Source: VBOC01 sp964512655 (GTDB lineage: Bacteria > Bacteroidota > Ignavibacteria > UBA10030 > SZUA-254). From it: a stretch of 64,000 nucleotides of DNA. The first letter of the stretch is position 1, and the number at the start of each line of letters is the position of its first letter. A program made the position numbers and the translations under genes. The stretch spans positions 248,001 through 312,000 of the forward strand of contig CAZEJT010000001.1 of NCBI GenBank assembly GCA_964512655.1, read 5' to 3'. Shown one piece after another: positions 27,322-36,175 of this stretch. The notes below the pieces were generated by a model. The model saw only the letters and a list, made by a program, of their open reading frames with translations, ran no database searches and was not told the DNA's origin.

Positions 27322-29274
27322 ATGAAGAAGGTTAACGGTTTCATCCTGCTGATCGGGCTGGGTTTGCTCCTGCTGGCCCAGACCGGGTCGGCACAGAGAG
27401 TGCGGGTTCCGATCCACGTGACCGACAACGTCGGCTTGACCAACATCACCATCGGATTCGACCCGGCGGCAACCAATCACATCGACTCCGCCCTGGGAGA
27501 AGAGGAACAGCCGGTTGAGCCCCCGGGGGGATCATTCGACGCACGCTCCATCACGATCCTCTCAGGCACGGGAAAAGACACCTGCCTCTTGGGACTGATC
27601 AAGAACCTTCACAAAGGATTTGCAATCAATCAGTCCGACCGCTGGAGGATCTCGTTTAAGAGCGACTCCATGGGCGACTCGGTGACACTCTCCTGGCCGG
27701 CAAATCTGGGCGACAGTGCAGGCGGAAAGTGGCTCCTGCAGGACGGCTCGGGAAGCAGCCTCTTCCCCGATGTGGACATGACGAGTCAGACCTCGTTCAC
27801 GTATCCGGCGAAGTCGCTGAACGACCAGTACGTCTTCATCCGGACGGCGGATAAGACGCTCTACCGGACGTTCACGCAGGAGGAGATCGCCTTAGCGCTC
27901 GACAGCAAGGGAAAGACGGGAAAGAGTGAGAAGCGCAAAGCGTATGCAAGCTACGGCTGCTTCTCGTTCTCGAACCCCAATACGCCGCCTGATACGGCGA
28001 TGGGGCTGCATGTGGAATTCGACCAGGCAGTGATTGCGCCGCCTGATGGCGGGAATGCGGTGCCTGTAAGCTACGGTCCGTTCACGGTTGCCGCGAGCAG
28101 CGATGCGGCGGGAAAACAGAAGAAGTGGGATTTCAGCGCGCCGTCGGGTCCGGTGGGATTGACGGTGAATATCTGCGTGTACGGGAACAAGGGGAAGACG
28201 CCTGCTGCGAAGAAATACTGGTGGGTGGACGGCTCGAGCAACATCGTGGGCGGCAAGCTCGGTCCGGCGACGTTGAATGGTCCGGCACAGTTACTGTTGA
28301 AGATGCCGAACATCAATAACGTGGGCGAAGAGCTCTATGCACAGGGAGCGTTCCCGGAACTTGATGCGAAGGGAAAGCCTGTCGGGATCAGGCTCGGAGT
28401 TGCGGGTGAGGTATCACCGGGAGTGGTGAAGGAAGTGACGCACCCGAAGTGGAAGGACGCGACGAAGACGCTCTACAGCAAGAAGTTCGGCGGCTTCGTC
28501 CACACGGGAGCGCCGCGGTGCCTGAATCAGACGGACGACTCGAAAGCCATCGTGAAGGTCCAGAAGGCCCTTCCGGCGGACAAGCACAACAATAAGCTGT
28601 TGGCGGAAGCGCTGGCTCTGAAGGTGAACATCGCGGCGAGCCTATTGGCGAAGACGACGGCGGGCCTGGGCCAGTTCACCTACGTGGGCGGACGGTACAA
28701 CGGCAAGACACTGTCGCGGATCTCCGACATTTGCGATACGGCGCTCTCCTGCCTGCAGAGTTCGGCGGTGGGAAGCGATCCGGACAGCCTGCTTCAGCTC
28801 TACAACGTGATCCGCTCGATCGACAGCGCGTTCAGCGGAGCGTTCGACACCACGACGTTTGGCTCGAAGACAGCCGTGGCGGGAGTGCGTTCGGCCTCCG
28901 ATGTGGCGTATCTGCACAAGCCGGAAGCTGCTCCCATCGTGCTGATCCGTCCGTTTGTCAATCCGGACCCGGTCCCGGTGACGTTCAAACTGCAGCAGAA
29001 TTATCCGAATCCGTTCAACCCGACGACGACGATCGAGTTCGCGCTTCCCACGGACGCGATCGTGACGATGAAGATCTATAATGTCCTTGGCCAGGAGATG
29101 ACGACATTGCTTGACCACGAGACGATGGACGCGGGCGGCCAGTCGGTAGATTTCGACGCGTCGAGGCTGCCAAGCGGAGTGTACTTCTACCGCGTAGTGG
29201 GCCAGTCACTGGACGACGACGGCGTGCAGACCGGCTACTTCACGAGCACGAAGAAAATGATGTTGTTGAAGTAA
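27322..29274 (+). CDS. Secreted T9SS cargo with the YRTFT/NIAAS module
   Basis: The ATG at 27322 opens MKKVNGFILLIGLGLLLLAQ, a good signal peptide; the frame upstream to 27250 reaches back to the hairpin and is not used. The product has 650 residues. Residues 25-170 are a shared module (VPIHVTDNVGLTNITIGF, EQPVEPPGGSFDAR). Residues 180-545 are the longest well-preserved copy of the unnamed module: LYRTFTQEEIALALDSKGK, a beta-rich middle with KKYWWVDGSSN, then ALALKVNIAASLLAKTTAGL and a GQFTYVGG strand. About 555-650 are the T9SS sorting domain, close in sequence to that of the giant gene at 7998, including its DDDGVxTG insert. Function unknown; probably a surface protein. Confidence 0.9.
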   Translation: MKKVNGFILLIGLGLLLLAQTGSAQRVRVPIHVTDNVGLTNITIGFDPAATNHIDSALGEEEQPVEPPGGSFDARSITILSGTGKDTCLLGLIKNLHKGFAINQSDRWRISFKSDSMGDSVTLSWPANLGDSAGGKWLLQDGSGSSLFPDVDMTSQTSFTYPAKSLNDQYVFIRTADKTLYRTFTQEEIALALDSKGKTGKSEKRKAYASYGCFSFSNPNTPPDTAMGLHVEFDQAVIAPPDGGNAVPVSYGPFTVAASSDAAGKQKKWDFSAPSGPVGLTVNICVYGNKGKTPAAKKYWWVDGSSNIVGGKLGPATLNGPAQLLLKMPNINNVGEELYAQGAFPELDAKGKPVGIRLGVAGEVSPGVVKEVTHPKWKDATKTLYSKKFGGFVHTGAPRCLNQTDDSKAIVKVQKALPADKHNNKLLAEALALKVNIAASLLAKTTAGLGQFTYVGGRYNGKTLSRISDICDTALSCLQSSAVGSDPDSLLQLYNVIRSIDSAFSGAFDTTTFGSKTAVAGVRSASDVAYLHKPEAAPIVLIRPFVNPDPVPVTFKLQQNYPNPFNPTTTIEFALPTDAIVTMKIYNVLGQEMTTLLDHETMDAGGQSVDFDASRLPSGVYFYRVVGQSLDDDGVQTGYFTSTKKMMLLK

Positions 29275-29291
29275 AGTACGCCGTGGGTTCC

Positions 29292-29341
29292 TGCCCGATT
29301 GCGCGACCGCTTGATGTACCGGGCGGCCGCGCAGCCGGGCA
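29292..29341 (+). terminator. Imperfect GC-rich hairpin between cargo and pilin-like gene
   Basis: Three nested pairings (TGCCCG/CGGGCA, GCGCG/CGCGC, CCGC/GCGG) close a 12-base loop 18 bp after a stop codon. There is no T tract. It could end transcription before the chaperone-usher-like cluster. Confidence 0.35.
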
Positions 29342-29443
29342 CGGAGGCAGAATCTGCGGTTGTGTGTGTAGCGTGTAGTAAACCTTGTAAATCTAAATTT
29401 CTCTAATCCACCATATCTCTAACCATCCATCAAGGAGTAAAAC

Positions 29444-29995
29444 ATGAAAAGCTTCATGTTGGCGCTGGCCCTCGTCTTGTTTATCGGGCTGAATCATGTC
29501 GTCTTCGCGCAGAGCGAAGCCGAAGCGCTGATTACGGCGAGCGTTGAGAACGCTCTGACGCTGGTCAATGTCGACGGCGACTGGGGCGTGTTCGCGCCGG
29601 GTCAGTCCTACGTCATCACGCCGGGCGGATTCAAAGAGCCCCCGGGCCCCGGCGAAGCAGCCGGAGACGTGTTTGGACCGGTAGGATTTGAAGTTGACGG
29701 AAACGCCGGTTCGAACGTGGTAGTGACGCTGGTACTTCCGGCGGGTCTTGTGTCAGACGACGGCAACGGAAGCCTTCCGCTGAGCAACTGGACGTTCGGC
29801 TGGAACTACGACAACGATCCGACAGCGCCGTTTGCGGCGTCGGGACCGGTGGTCGGCAGTGCAGTGACGCTGGGAATCGGCGGCGGTGGTGCGACGGGAC
29901 TCTTCATCGGTGCGACAGTGACGGTACCGCAGACGGCATTCGCGGGCTCGTACACCGGTCAGCTGATCGGTTCCGCTGCATACACAGGCAACTAA
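29444..29995 (+). CDS. DUF4402-like pilin-type subunit
   Basis: A 183-residue protein with AAGGAG before the ATG and a signal peptide ending at VVFAQ. The mature part of about 160 residues has the layout of DUF4402 / spore-coat-U-like subunits: an N-terminal hydrophobic strand (ALITASVENALTLVNV), a GDWGVFAPGQSYVITPGG segment, a FEVDGNAGSNVVVTLVLPAGL strand pair, GATVTVPQTAFAGSYTG, and a final IGSAAYTGN strand. Such folds are incomplete Ig-like subunits that, in archaic chaperone-usher systems, are polymerised into fimbriae. It has no T9SS domain. The chaperone-like and usher-like genes follow in the same direction after 253 bp. The family call rests on pattern resemblance. Confidence 0.68.
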   Translation: MKSFMLALALVLFIGLNHVVFAQSEAEALITASVENALTLVNVDGDWGVFAPGQSYVITPGGFKEPPGPGEAAGDVFGPVGFEVDGNAGSNVVVTLVLPAGLVSDDGNGSLPLSNWTFGWNYDNDPTAPFAASGPVVGSAVTLGIGGGGATGLFIGATVTVPQTAFAGSYTGQLIGSAAYTGN

Positions 29996-30022
29996 GCCGT
30001 AGATCTTTGTACTTTTTTGGAA

Positions 30023-30061
30023 GGGGTACCGATGGTTATGCTTCATGATCAGAGGTACCCC
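30023..30061 (+). terminator. Hairpin after pilin-like gene
   Basis: GGGGTACC pairs with GGTACCCC around a 23-base loop, 28 bp after the stop, followed by GTTGTTT. It could be a partial terminator that raises subunit level over chaperone and usher, as in classic pilus operons. Confidence 0.35.
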
Positions 30062-30248
30062 GTTGTTTACATATCCGAACGCGTACCTATAGCATAGCGC
30101 CGGCGAAGTTTTACCACCAGGGTGTCGAAGTGTAGAGGCCTCATCAGCAGATCAGCCCAGTTCTTCCTTTGATCTCGCCAACGCGTTCTCGAATAACCCG
30201 GTCCCGGGCGAACTTGTTCGTTAAACGACACAGGGGAAAATCGAGACA

Positions 30249-31118
30249 GTGCCTAACAACGACTTCAAGAAAGTTTTCAACACGTTCCGCGGGATCCTCC
30301 ACGCCGCGGTATTCCTGACTTGTCTCCTCCTGCCGGCGAATCTCTTTGCCGGCGTCGAGGTCTATCCGCTTTACCTCTTCCTCAGGCCCCCCAGCAGGAC
30401 CGTTTCGCTCAGTATCTCCAACCCGACAGAAAAGCGCCAGGAGGCATGGGTGGAGTTTAAGTACGGATACCCCGTGCTCGGCGACAGCGGCAAATTCGCC
30501 ATGCATTACGTGGATTCTCCGTATGTCAACGAACCGGCCGCCGTGGGGTGGCTGAGGGCGTTCCCTCAGAGATTCGTGCTCGGTCCGAGGGAGTCGCAGC
30601 TTGTGAGGGTGATGGTATCGGTCCCCTTGAGCACGCCCCCGGGTGAATACTGGGCACGGATCGTGGTGAGTTCCTTCGACCGCGACCTGAAGCCCCCGAC
30701 CGCGACGCCGGGCGGATCGTTCCAGGCGCGCCTCCAGTACATTTCCCAGATCGACGTTCCCCTGCACTGCAGAATCGGGCATGTGACCACGGGGATTACC
30801 GTCTCGCACGTGAATGCGTCGGTACTTAAGGGCACGATGAATCTCGCGATAGGAGTGAACCGGTCCGGCACAGCCGCGTACTGGGGAACGCTCTTCGTGG
30901 GATTGCGGAATCATGACGGCAAAATCATCAAAAATGAAAATCGCCCGGTAGCGATTTATAAGGACATCGATTATCCCTATGCTCTCGATGTCACGGGTCT
31001 TCCGGCCGGCACCTACAGCCTTGAGTTATCTTTTTCGTCCCACAGGCCCGGCGTCCAGTCGGATTTCGAGCTGAAGACCGACCCGGTCAAGTTCAGCCAG
31101 GAAGTAACGATTCCCTGA
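30249..31118 (+). CDS. PapD-like periplasmic chaperone
   Basis: A 289-residue protein starting at GTG (30249) with GGGG upstream, and with a long signal sequence (VFLTCLLLPANLFAG). Residues 35-135 look like the first Ig-like domain of a PapD-type chaperone: VEVYPLYLFLRPPSRTVSLS, ISNPTEKRQEAWVEF, then FPQRFVLGPRESQLVRVMV and PPGEYWARIVVSS, which match the family's strand D and the G1-strand region (pattern F-x-L-x-P-x-x-x-Q-x-V-R). A second beta domain fills 165-289. It would escort subunits in the periplasm to the usher. It is longer than classic PapD (about 220 mature residues) and the family is divergent, so a distant DUF916-like assignment is the main alternative. The usher-like gene follows after 32 bp. 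Confidence 0.65.
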   Translation: MPNNDFKKVFNTFRGILHAAVFLTCLLLPANLFAGVEVYPLYLFLRPPSRTVSLSISNPTEKRQEAWVEFKYGYPVLGDSGKFAMHYVDSPYVNEPAAVGWLRAFPQRFVLGPRESQLVRVMVSVPLSTPPGEYWARIVVSSFDRDLKPPTATPGGSFQARLQYISQIDVPLHCRIGHVTTGITVSHVNASVLKGTMNLAIGVNRSGTAAYWGTLFVGLRNHDGKIIKNENRPVAIYKDIDYPYALDVTGLPAGTYSLELSFSSHRPGVQSDFELKTDPVKFSQEVTIP

Positions 31119-31150
31119 GGGCGCAGGCACCAACGCCGGGAGACCAAACG

Positions 31151-33754
31151 ATGAGGCTGATGAGCATAGCGCTGTGCATAGGAGTACTGGCGTTGATTCA
31201 GGCCGGAAGCGCTGCGTTATCACAATCGAAAGCGGCATCTGATTCTCTCGAGATAGTTCCGATCACCCTGAATCTCAAAGGCATCGGCAGGACCGAAATG
31301 CAGATACTCACCAACAGGGGCCGGGTGTACCTGCCGTTCGTCGCGGTGTTCAAATTCCTGCGCCTTAACTACAATTACACGTCCGGCACCTCCGCCGTCA
31401 ACGGGTTTTATGTCCGGGCCGATAACGCGTACAAAGTCGACGCGAGCGCACTCACCGCCTCGGTCGGAGGCAAGAGCACCTCGCTTGCCCCGGCGGACGC
31501 CATCGTCCGCACCGAGGATCTCTACCTTCGGATGGAATTGTTCGAGACCCTCTTCGGCCTCGAGATGAAGTACAATGTGCGCCGGCTGGAGATCGCCGTT
31601 CAGACAAAGGAGCAGCTTCCGATCTTCCTCGAGCGCGCCCGTGAATACGCCCGGCGCAGAAAGCTCCTCCTCGGAAATATTCCGAAACCGCAGTACACGG
31701 AGCCCCGGCTGATCCAGGCATTCGGAGTCGGCAGGCTCGACTATTCGTTCAATACCCAGTTCACGCAGCATGGAGTGCCGCGGCGCGACTATACGTTCCG
31801 CCTCGGGAATCAGTTTCTTGGCGGCGATCTCGACACGAGGTTTGAAGGGACAAGCAGCCACACACCCACATGGAAAGACGTGACCTCCCGCCTCAGGTAT
31901 GCATTTCTCGATAATGCCGCGGTGATCAAGCAGATCAACCTGGGTGACATCATCACGACCGGCCTCGTGCCCTCCACAGTGTTCGGAGGCGAGATCACGA
32001 ACCGTCCCGCTCCGATCAGGCTCCTCTTCGTTACAGCGAACCTGGAGGGGGAACTGCAGACCGGAGAGCTCTCGGATCTTTACTACGGCGGCTCCCTCAT
32101 CGATTTCCAGGCCGGAACTTCCGCAGGGACGTATGCTTTCCCCGCGCTCATTTCCTATGGAGTCACGGATTACCAGGTGAAGCGTTACGACCAGTTTGGC
32201 GTTGAGCATGACATTCAGTACCGGATCGTTGTGCCGCCGACGATGATCCCTCCGGGCGAAGTCCAGTACAGCCTCGCCGGCGGAGAGATGCGCCTCCTGA
32301 ACGACGAGTGGTACGGCAACGGCGTAGTGCAGTGGGGAGTGAACGACGCCTTGACGATCGGGACAGGCTTTGATTACTACTCTCCGACATCATTTTCGGT
32401 CAACCGGAAATTTCACCCGATGCTGACCACGACCGCGCGCATAAGCGGCACGCTCATCGGAGATTTTGTCTATTCGCCCACCGCGTACTCAAAGGCCCTG
32501 CTGAGCCTCAGCTACCCCAATTCCGCCGGCGGCTCGCTCCAGTACGCGTGGTTCGCCAGAAATATCTTTTACAATCCCCGGAATATCAATAACGAGGCCA
32601 CTGCGACGGTGACCATCCCTTTTCGCCCCGGCCAGGGGAGATTCGGCCTGTCCCTCATCGGCCGCCAGACGCTGTTTGAATCCGGACGCGAACGGGTGCT
32701 CGAATCTTCTCTCGGCGGCCAGAGCGGGATGTTCGCTCCGAGGATCACGCACCGTAGATCCTGGACACTGAATCCGGCCGGCGAAACGATCACCGATGCG
32801 ATCACGACCCTCTCGGTCGCCATCAGAGCGCCAGCGAGCTTCGTGCTGCGGGGGACGGCGAACTATTTTCATTATGACGGCGGTTTCAGAACACTGCGGC
32901 TCGACTTCAGCAGGAGGTTTTCGAAGGAGTTCTGGCTCCAGATCTTTTTTGACAGGACGTTTGAGTCCAATAATTCGACCGTGGGCGTCCAGCTTCTCTA
33001 CTACTTCCCCTTCGCGCTCGTGCGCGCGATCATCGGCTCGAGCAGCGAGGGAGGGTTCCGAAGCTCCGAGGGCGTGAGCGGCTCCGTAGGCTATGCCGCG
33101 GCGACAGGGAAATTCTTCCTCGATTATTTCAGCTCGCGGGTGGGATTCGGCGGGGTGATTGTCCAGCCGTTCGTGGACGCCAACGGCAACGGCGTCCTGG
33201 ATGCGGGCGAAGAGATTGTCACGAAAGCGCGCATCCACAGCACGAGCCTGTTCGGGAATTCCAACCTGCGCTATACTCCGGGCGCCGGCTTCGGCCTGCC
33301 GCATACCCTGCCGTACGAAGAGTACGTCATGACGATCGATCCGCTGTCCCTTGACAACCCTCTCTGGGTGCCGAGGTACGAGACGGTAGGAGTGTTCTCC
33401 GAGCCGAACCAGTTCAGGACGCTGGATCTCCCTATTCTTGTGGGCGGCATCCTGCGCGGAAAGATCATGATGCAGAGCGCCGCCAAGACCATTCCGGGCG
33501 AAGGCCTTACCATTATGCTCACCGAGGAAAACCCGACCGGCGAGAGGAAGATCTTTAAGAATACGACGATCTCGTACTCGACCGGCGAATACGAGTTTAT
33601 CGGCGTGCCCCCGGGAACCTACCGTGTGTCGCTCGATGAGGCCCAGGTAGCGCAGTCCGGCTATGTGTCAAAGGAGCTCTCTCACACCGTTGAAATTCAC
33701 GCCAAGGCGGAAGGCGATGAAGTGGCGGGAATTGATTTTCTCTTATCGAAGTAA
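31151..33754 (+). CDS. Usher-like outer-membrane protein
   Basis: An 867-residue protein with a signal peptide. Residues 37-75 resemble the usher N-terminal domain (ITLNLKGIGRTEMQIL, GRVYLPFVAVFKFL). About 190-640 are a long run of alternating strands of a barrel. A plug-like segment near 336 reads YGVTDYQVKRYDQFG, followed by VVPPTMIPPGEVQYSLAGGE, very like the usher pattern in which a VxVYD strand is followed by LLPxGxxxYSLxAG. Near 676 is a calcium-loop motif DANGNGVLDAGEE, and residues 765-835 form a CarboxypepD-regulatory-like domain (SYSTGEYEFIGVPPGTYRVSL). The predicted role is secretion and assembly of the 29444 subunit with the 30249 chaperone. It lacks a T9SS domain. Its N- and C-terminal parts diverge from FimD/PapC. 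Confidence 0.65.
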   Translation: MRLMSIALCIGVLALIQAGSAALSQSKAASDSLEIVPITLNLKGIGRTEMQILTNRGRVYLPFVAVFKFLRLNYNYTSGTSAVNGFYVRADNAYKVDASALTASVGGKSTSLAPADAIVRTEDLYLRMELFETLFGLEMKYNVRRLEIAVQTKEQLPIFLERAREYARRRKLLLGNIPKPQYTEPRLIQAFGVGRLDYSFNTQFTQHGVPRRDYTFRLGNQFLGGDLDTRFEGTSSHTPTWKDVTSRLRYAFLDNAAVIKQINLGDIITTGLVPSTVFGGEITNRPAPIRLLFVTANLEGELQTGELSDLYYGGSLIDFQAGTSAGTYAFPALISYGVTDYQVKRYDQFGVEHDIQYRIVVPPTMIPPGEVQYSLAGGEMRLLNDEWYGNGVVQWGVNDALTIGTGFDYYSPTSFSVNRKFHPMLTTTARISGTLIGDFVYSPTAYSKALLSLSYPNSAGGSLQYAWFARNIFYNPRNINNEATATVTIPFRPGQGRFGLSLIGRQTLFESGRERVLESSLGGQSGMFAPRITHRRSWTLNPAGETITDAITTLSVAIRAPASFVLRGTANYFHYDGGFRTLRLDFSRRFSKEFWLQIFFDRTFESNNSTVGVQLLYYFPFALVRAIIGSSSEGGFRSSEGVSGSVGYAAATGKFFLDYFSSRVGFGGVIVQPFVDANGNGVLDAGEEIVTKARIHSTSLFGNSNLRYTPGAGFGLPHTLPYEEYVMTIDPLSLDNPLWVPRYETVGVFSEPNQFRTLDLPILVGGILRGKIMMQSAAKTIPGEGLTIMLTEENPTGERKIFKNTTISYSTGEYEFIGVPPGTYRVSLDEAQVAQSGYVSKELSHTVEIHAKAEGDEVAGIDFLLSK

Positions 33755-33823
33755 CAGGCCGGTCCGGGTCAGACATCCGGACATGGAAATCGAATATTCA
33801 CTAATGATGGTTCGGGGTGACGT

Positions 33824-36097
33824 ATGAATGAAGAGATGAACGTAATGCGTTTGCGGAGGCTCAGGAATTTGGCGGCTGCGGTGTGCGGTGCGCTCCTGCT
33901 GGCCGCGGCAACTCATTGCATGGCCCAGGTGGCCCCCGATTCTGCCGACGCCATCTATGATCAGGAAAGCGGCCAGGCCGCGCTCCACGGGGACACGACT
34001 GTGCCCCCGGACGAGCCGGACCTGTTCACAGATACGCTGACGGCCTCCTGGCAGTGGCAGAACCCGGACCCGACGGGGAACAACCTCTACTGCGTCGATC
34101 TCCTCAACCGTGATTCGATTCTGATTGTGGGACAGCTGGGCACGGCGCTCTCAACGACCGACGGAGGAGTCTCGCTCTCCAAGTCGATGGTAACGGGCGA
34201 TGCGAACGGCTTCCTCTCGGCGCTTGAGCTGGTGACTCCCGATACGGCGTTCGCGGTGGGCTCTTTTGGAACGATTGTGCGGACGATCGACGGCGGGAAA
34301 ACGTGGGAGACCCTTGCATCGGGTACGTTGAATGCCCTCTACGGGGTTCATTTCACCGACAGCCAAACCGGATGGGCCATCGGTCATGACGGAACGGTCA
34401 GGTGGACAACCGACGGAGGCGACACATGGTCCATAAAGGCGGTTCCCTCGTCGAAGAATCTGAACGATATCAAGTTTGTGGGGGAAGACGACGGTTGGAT
34501 CGTCGGCGACGGTGGCACCATCCTTGCCACTACCGACGCCGGGGAAACGTGGGTTGCCCAAAACTCGGGAACAACCAAGCACCTCCTCTCAGCGTCGTTT
34601 GTAGATTCGCTCCACGGATTCGCGGTCGGGCAGACCGGAACGGTCCTTACCACGACCAACGGAGGGAATTCGTGGATCAGTTATCCTCCACTTACGGGCG
34701 GCTTCCTCCTCTCCGTTCAGTTCCTTGATACGCATACCGGGTGGGTCGTCGGCGATGCCGGGAGGATTTTCAAGACCGTGAACGCCGGGGGCGTATGGGC
34801 CCTCGAGCCCTCAGGTTCTGCAAAGTCCCTGACCAGCGTCAAGTTCGCCGATTACAACAACGGCTGGGTCGTTGGGACCACCGGTGAGATTCTCACAACA
34901 ACAGACGGAGGATCGTCGTGGAACAGGAGATCGCGTGATTTGCAGATTCCGTCGAACCTCCTTTCGGTTTCTTTCGCCGATCCGGCCGACGGCTGGGCTG
35001 TAGGTCTCCGCGGGATCATCGTCCACACATCCGACGGGGGCGGAACGTGGGAACAGCAGAACTCGGGCATTACCAAGTCGCTCACCGCGGTGCACTTCGT
35101 CGACCAAATGAACGGCTGGGCCGCGGGGCGCGGAGGGGTGCTGCTCAAGACGAGTGACGGCGGAGAAACCTGGCTCGGCGTGGCTACAGGTAACCGATTG
35201 AACTACAATGCGGTCCAATTCCTCGACATAAAGACGGGGTTCCTTGCCGCAAACAGCGGAAAGATCCTGCACACGACCACCGCCGGCTCAACCTGGTCGC
35301 CGATACTCACGCGGACCGGCAAGAATCTCTACGGGCTTTCGTTCGTCGACCCTCAGCACGGATGGGCCGCGGGATCGGGGGGAGTCATGACGGCGACGAC
35401 CGACGGCGGCAGTACCTGGTCTACCCAACTGACCAACAACACGCACACGCTGAGAGCGGTTACATTCGCCAATCCCCTTGAAGGATGGGCGGTTGGAGAC
35501 AGAGGCACCGTTCTGCACACGACGGACGGCGGATCAAACTGGATTTCCCAGACATCCGGCACGGTGAGGTCGCTGACCGGCGCGCGGGCCATCGACAACC
35601 AGCATGTGCTGGCCTGCGGTCTGACGGGCGCCATCATTTACACCATGGACGGCGGCGACACCTGGCTCACCGAGCCATCGGGGACCGGCCGCAACCTCTA
35701 CGGAATGGCGGCGCTCGACTCGGTCGACGCGTGGGTGGTCGGCTCGAAGGGAGCGATCCTGAAGAATACCGCTCCGGGCCATTTCTCACGACTGGCGCCC
35801 AAGGCCAAAAAGCAAGTCGAATTCTCCACGAACTATCCGAATCCGTTCAACCCTTCCACGATCATTGCCTTCAATCTTCCGAAGGGGGGAGTTGTGTCTC
35901 TAAAGGTATACAACCTTCTCGGCCAGGAGGTTGTCACGCTCGTCAATGACGAGACGCTTCCTCCGGGGCTGAAGTCGTATGTCTTCAACGGCCGCACGTC
36001 GAAGGGAGCCGAACTTCCTTCGGGTGTGTATCTCTACCGGCTTGTCGTCGACGGCGGGAGGTTCCGCGATGTCCGCAAGATGCTGTTGCTGAAATAG
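33824..36097 (+). CDS. Secreted BNR/Ycf48-like propeller protein with T9SS domain
   Basis: A 757-residue protein with a signal peptide (to HCMAQ). Residues about 65-650 are 13 repeats of about 43 residues of the type TGWAVGxxGTIxxTTDGGxTW, as in Ycf48/HCF136 and BNR beta-propellers; 13-14 units would make two propellers. The T9SS sorting domain is intact at 655-757 (STNYPNPFNPSTIIAF, YNLLGQEVVTLV, VRKMLLLK). It follows the usher-like gene by 69 bp and precedes a paralogue by 78 bp, so it may share their transcript. Such propellers usually bind proteins or glycans; the ligand is unknown. The start is the ATG at 33824; ATGs at 33836 and 33845 are in frame and could also serve. Confidence 0.9.
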   Translation: MNEEMNVMRLRRLRNLAAAVCGALLLAAATHCMAQVAPDSADAIYDQESGQAALHGDTTVPPDEPDLFTDTLTASWQWQNPDPTGNNLYCVDLLNRDSILIVGQLGTALSTTDGGVSLSKSMVTGDANGFLSALELVTPDTAFAVGSFGTIVRTIDGGKTWETLASGTLNALYGVHFTDSQTGWAIGHDGTVRWTTDGGDTWSIKAVPSSKNLNDIKFVGEDDGWIVGDGGTILATTDAGETWVAQNSGTTKHLLSASFVDSLHGFAVGQTGTVLTTTNGGNSWISYPPLTGGFLLSVQFLDTHTGWVVGDAGRIFKTVNAGGVWALEPSGSAKSLTSVKFADYNNGWVVGTTGEILTTTDGGSSWNRRSRDLQIPSNLLSVSFADPADGWAVGLRGIIVHTSDGGGTWEQQNSGITKSLTAVHFVDQMNGWAAGRGGVLLKTSDGGETWLGVATGNRLNYNAVQFLDIKTGFLAANSGKILHTTTAGSTWSPILTRTGKNLYGLSFVDPQHGWAAGSGGVMTATTDGGSTWSTQLTNNTHTLRAVTFANPLEGWAVGDRGTVLHTTDGGSNWISQTSGTVRSLTGARAIDNQHVLACGLTGAIIYTMDGGDTWLTEPSGTGRNLYGMAALDSVDAWVVGSKGAILKNTAPGHFSRLAPKAKKQVEFSTNYPNPFNPSTIIAFNLPKGGVVSLKVYNLLGQEVVTLVNDETLPPGLKSYVFNGRTSKGAELPSGVYLYRLVVDGGRFRDVRKMLLLK

Positions 36098-36175
36098 CGG
36101 GACATCCGTGGCCGCCCGGCGGAAAGCGCCATACGATCTGAGACCGCGGGGGCTCCGCGGAGCGAAGGAACATCT

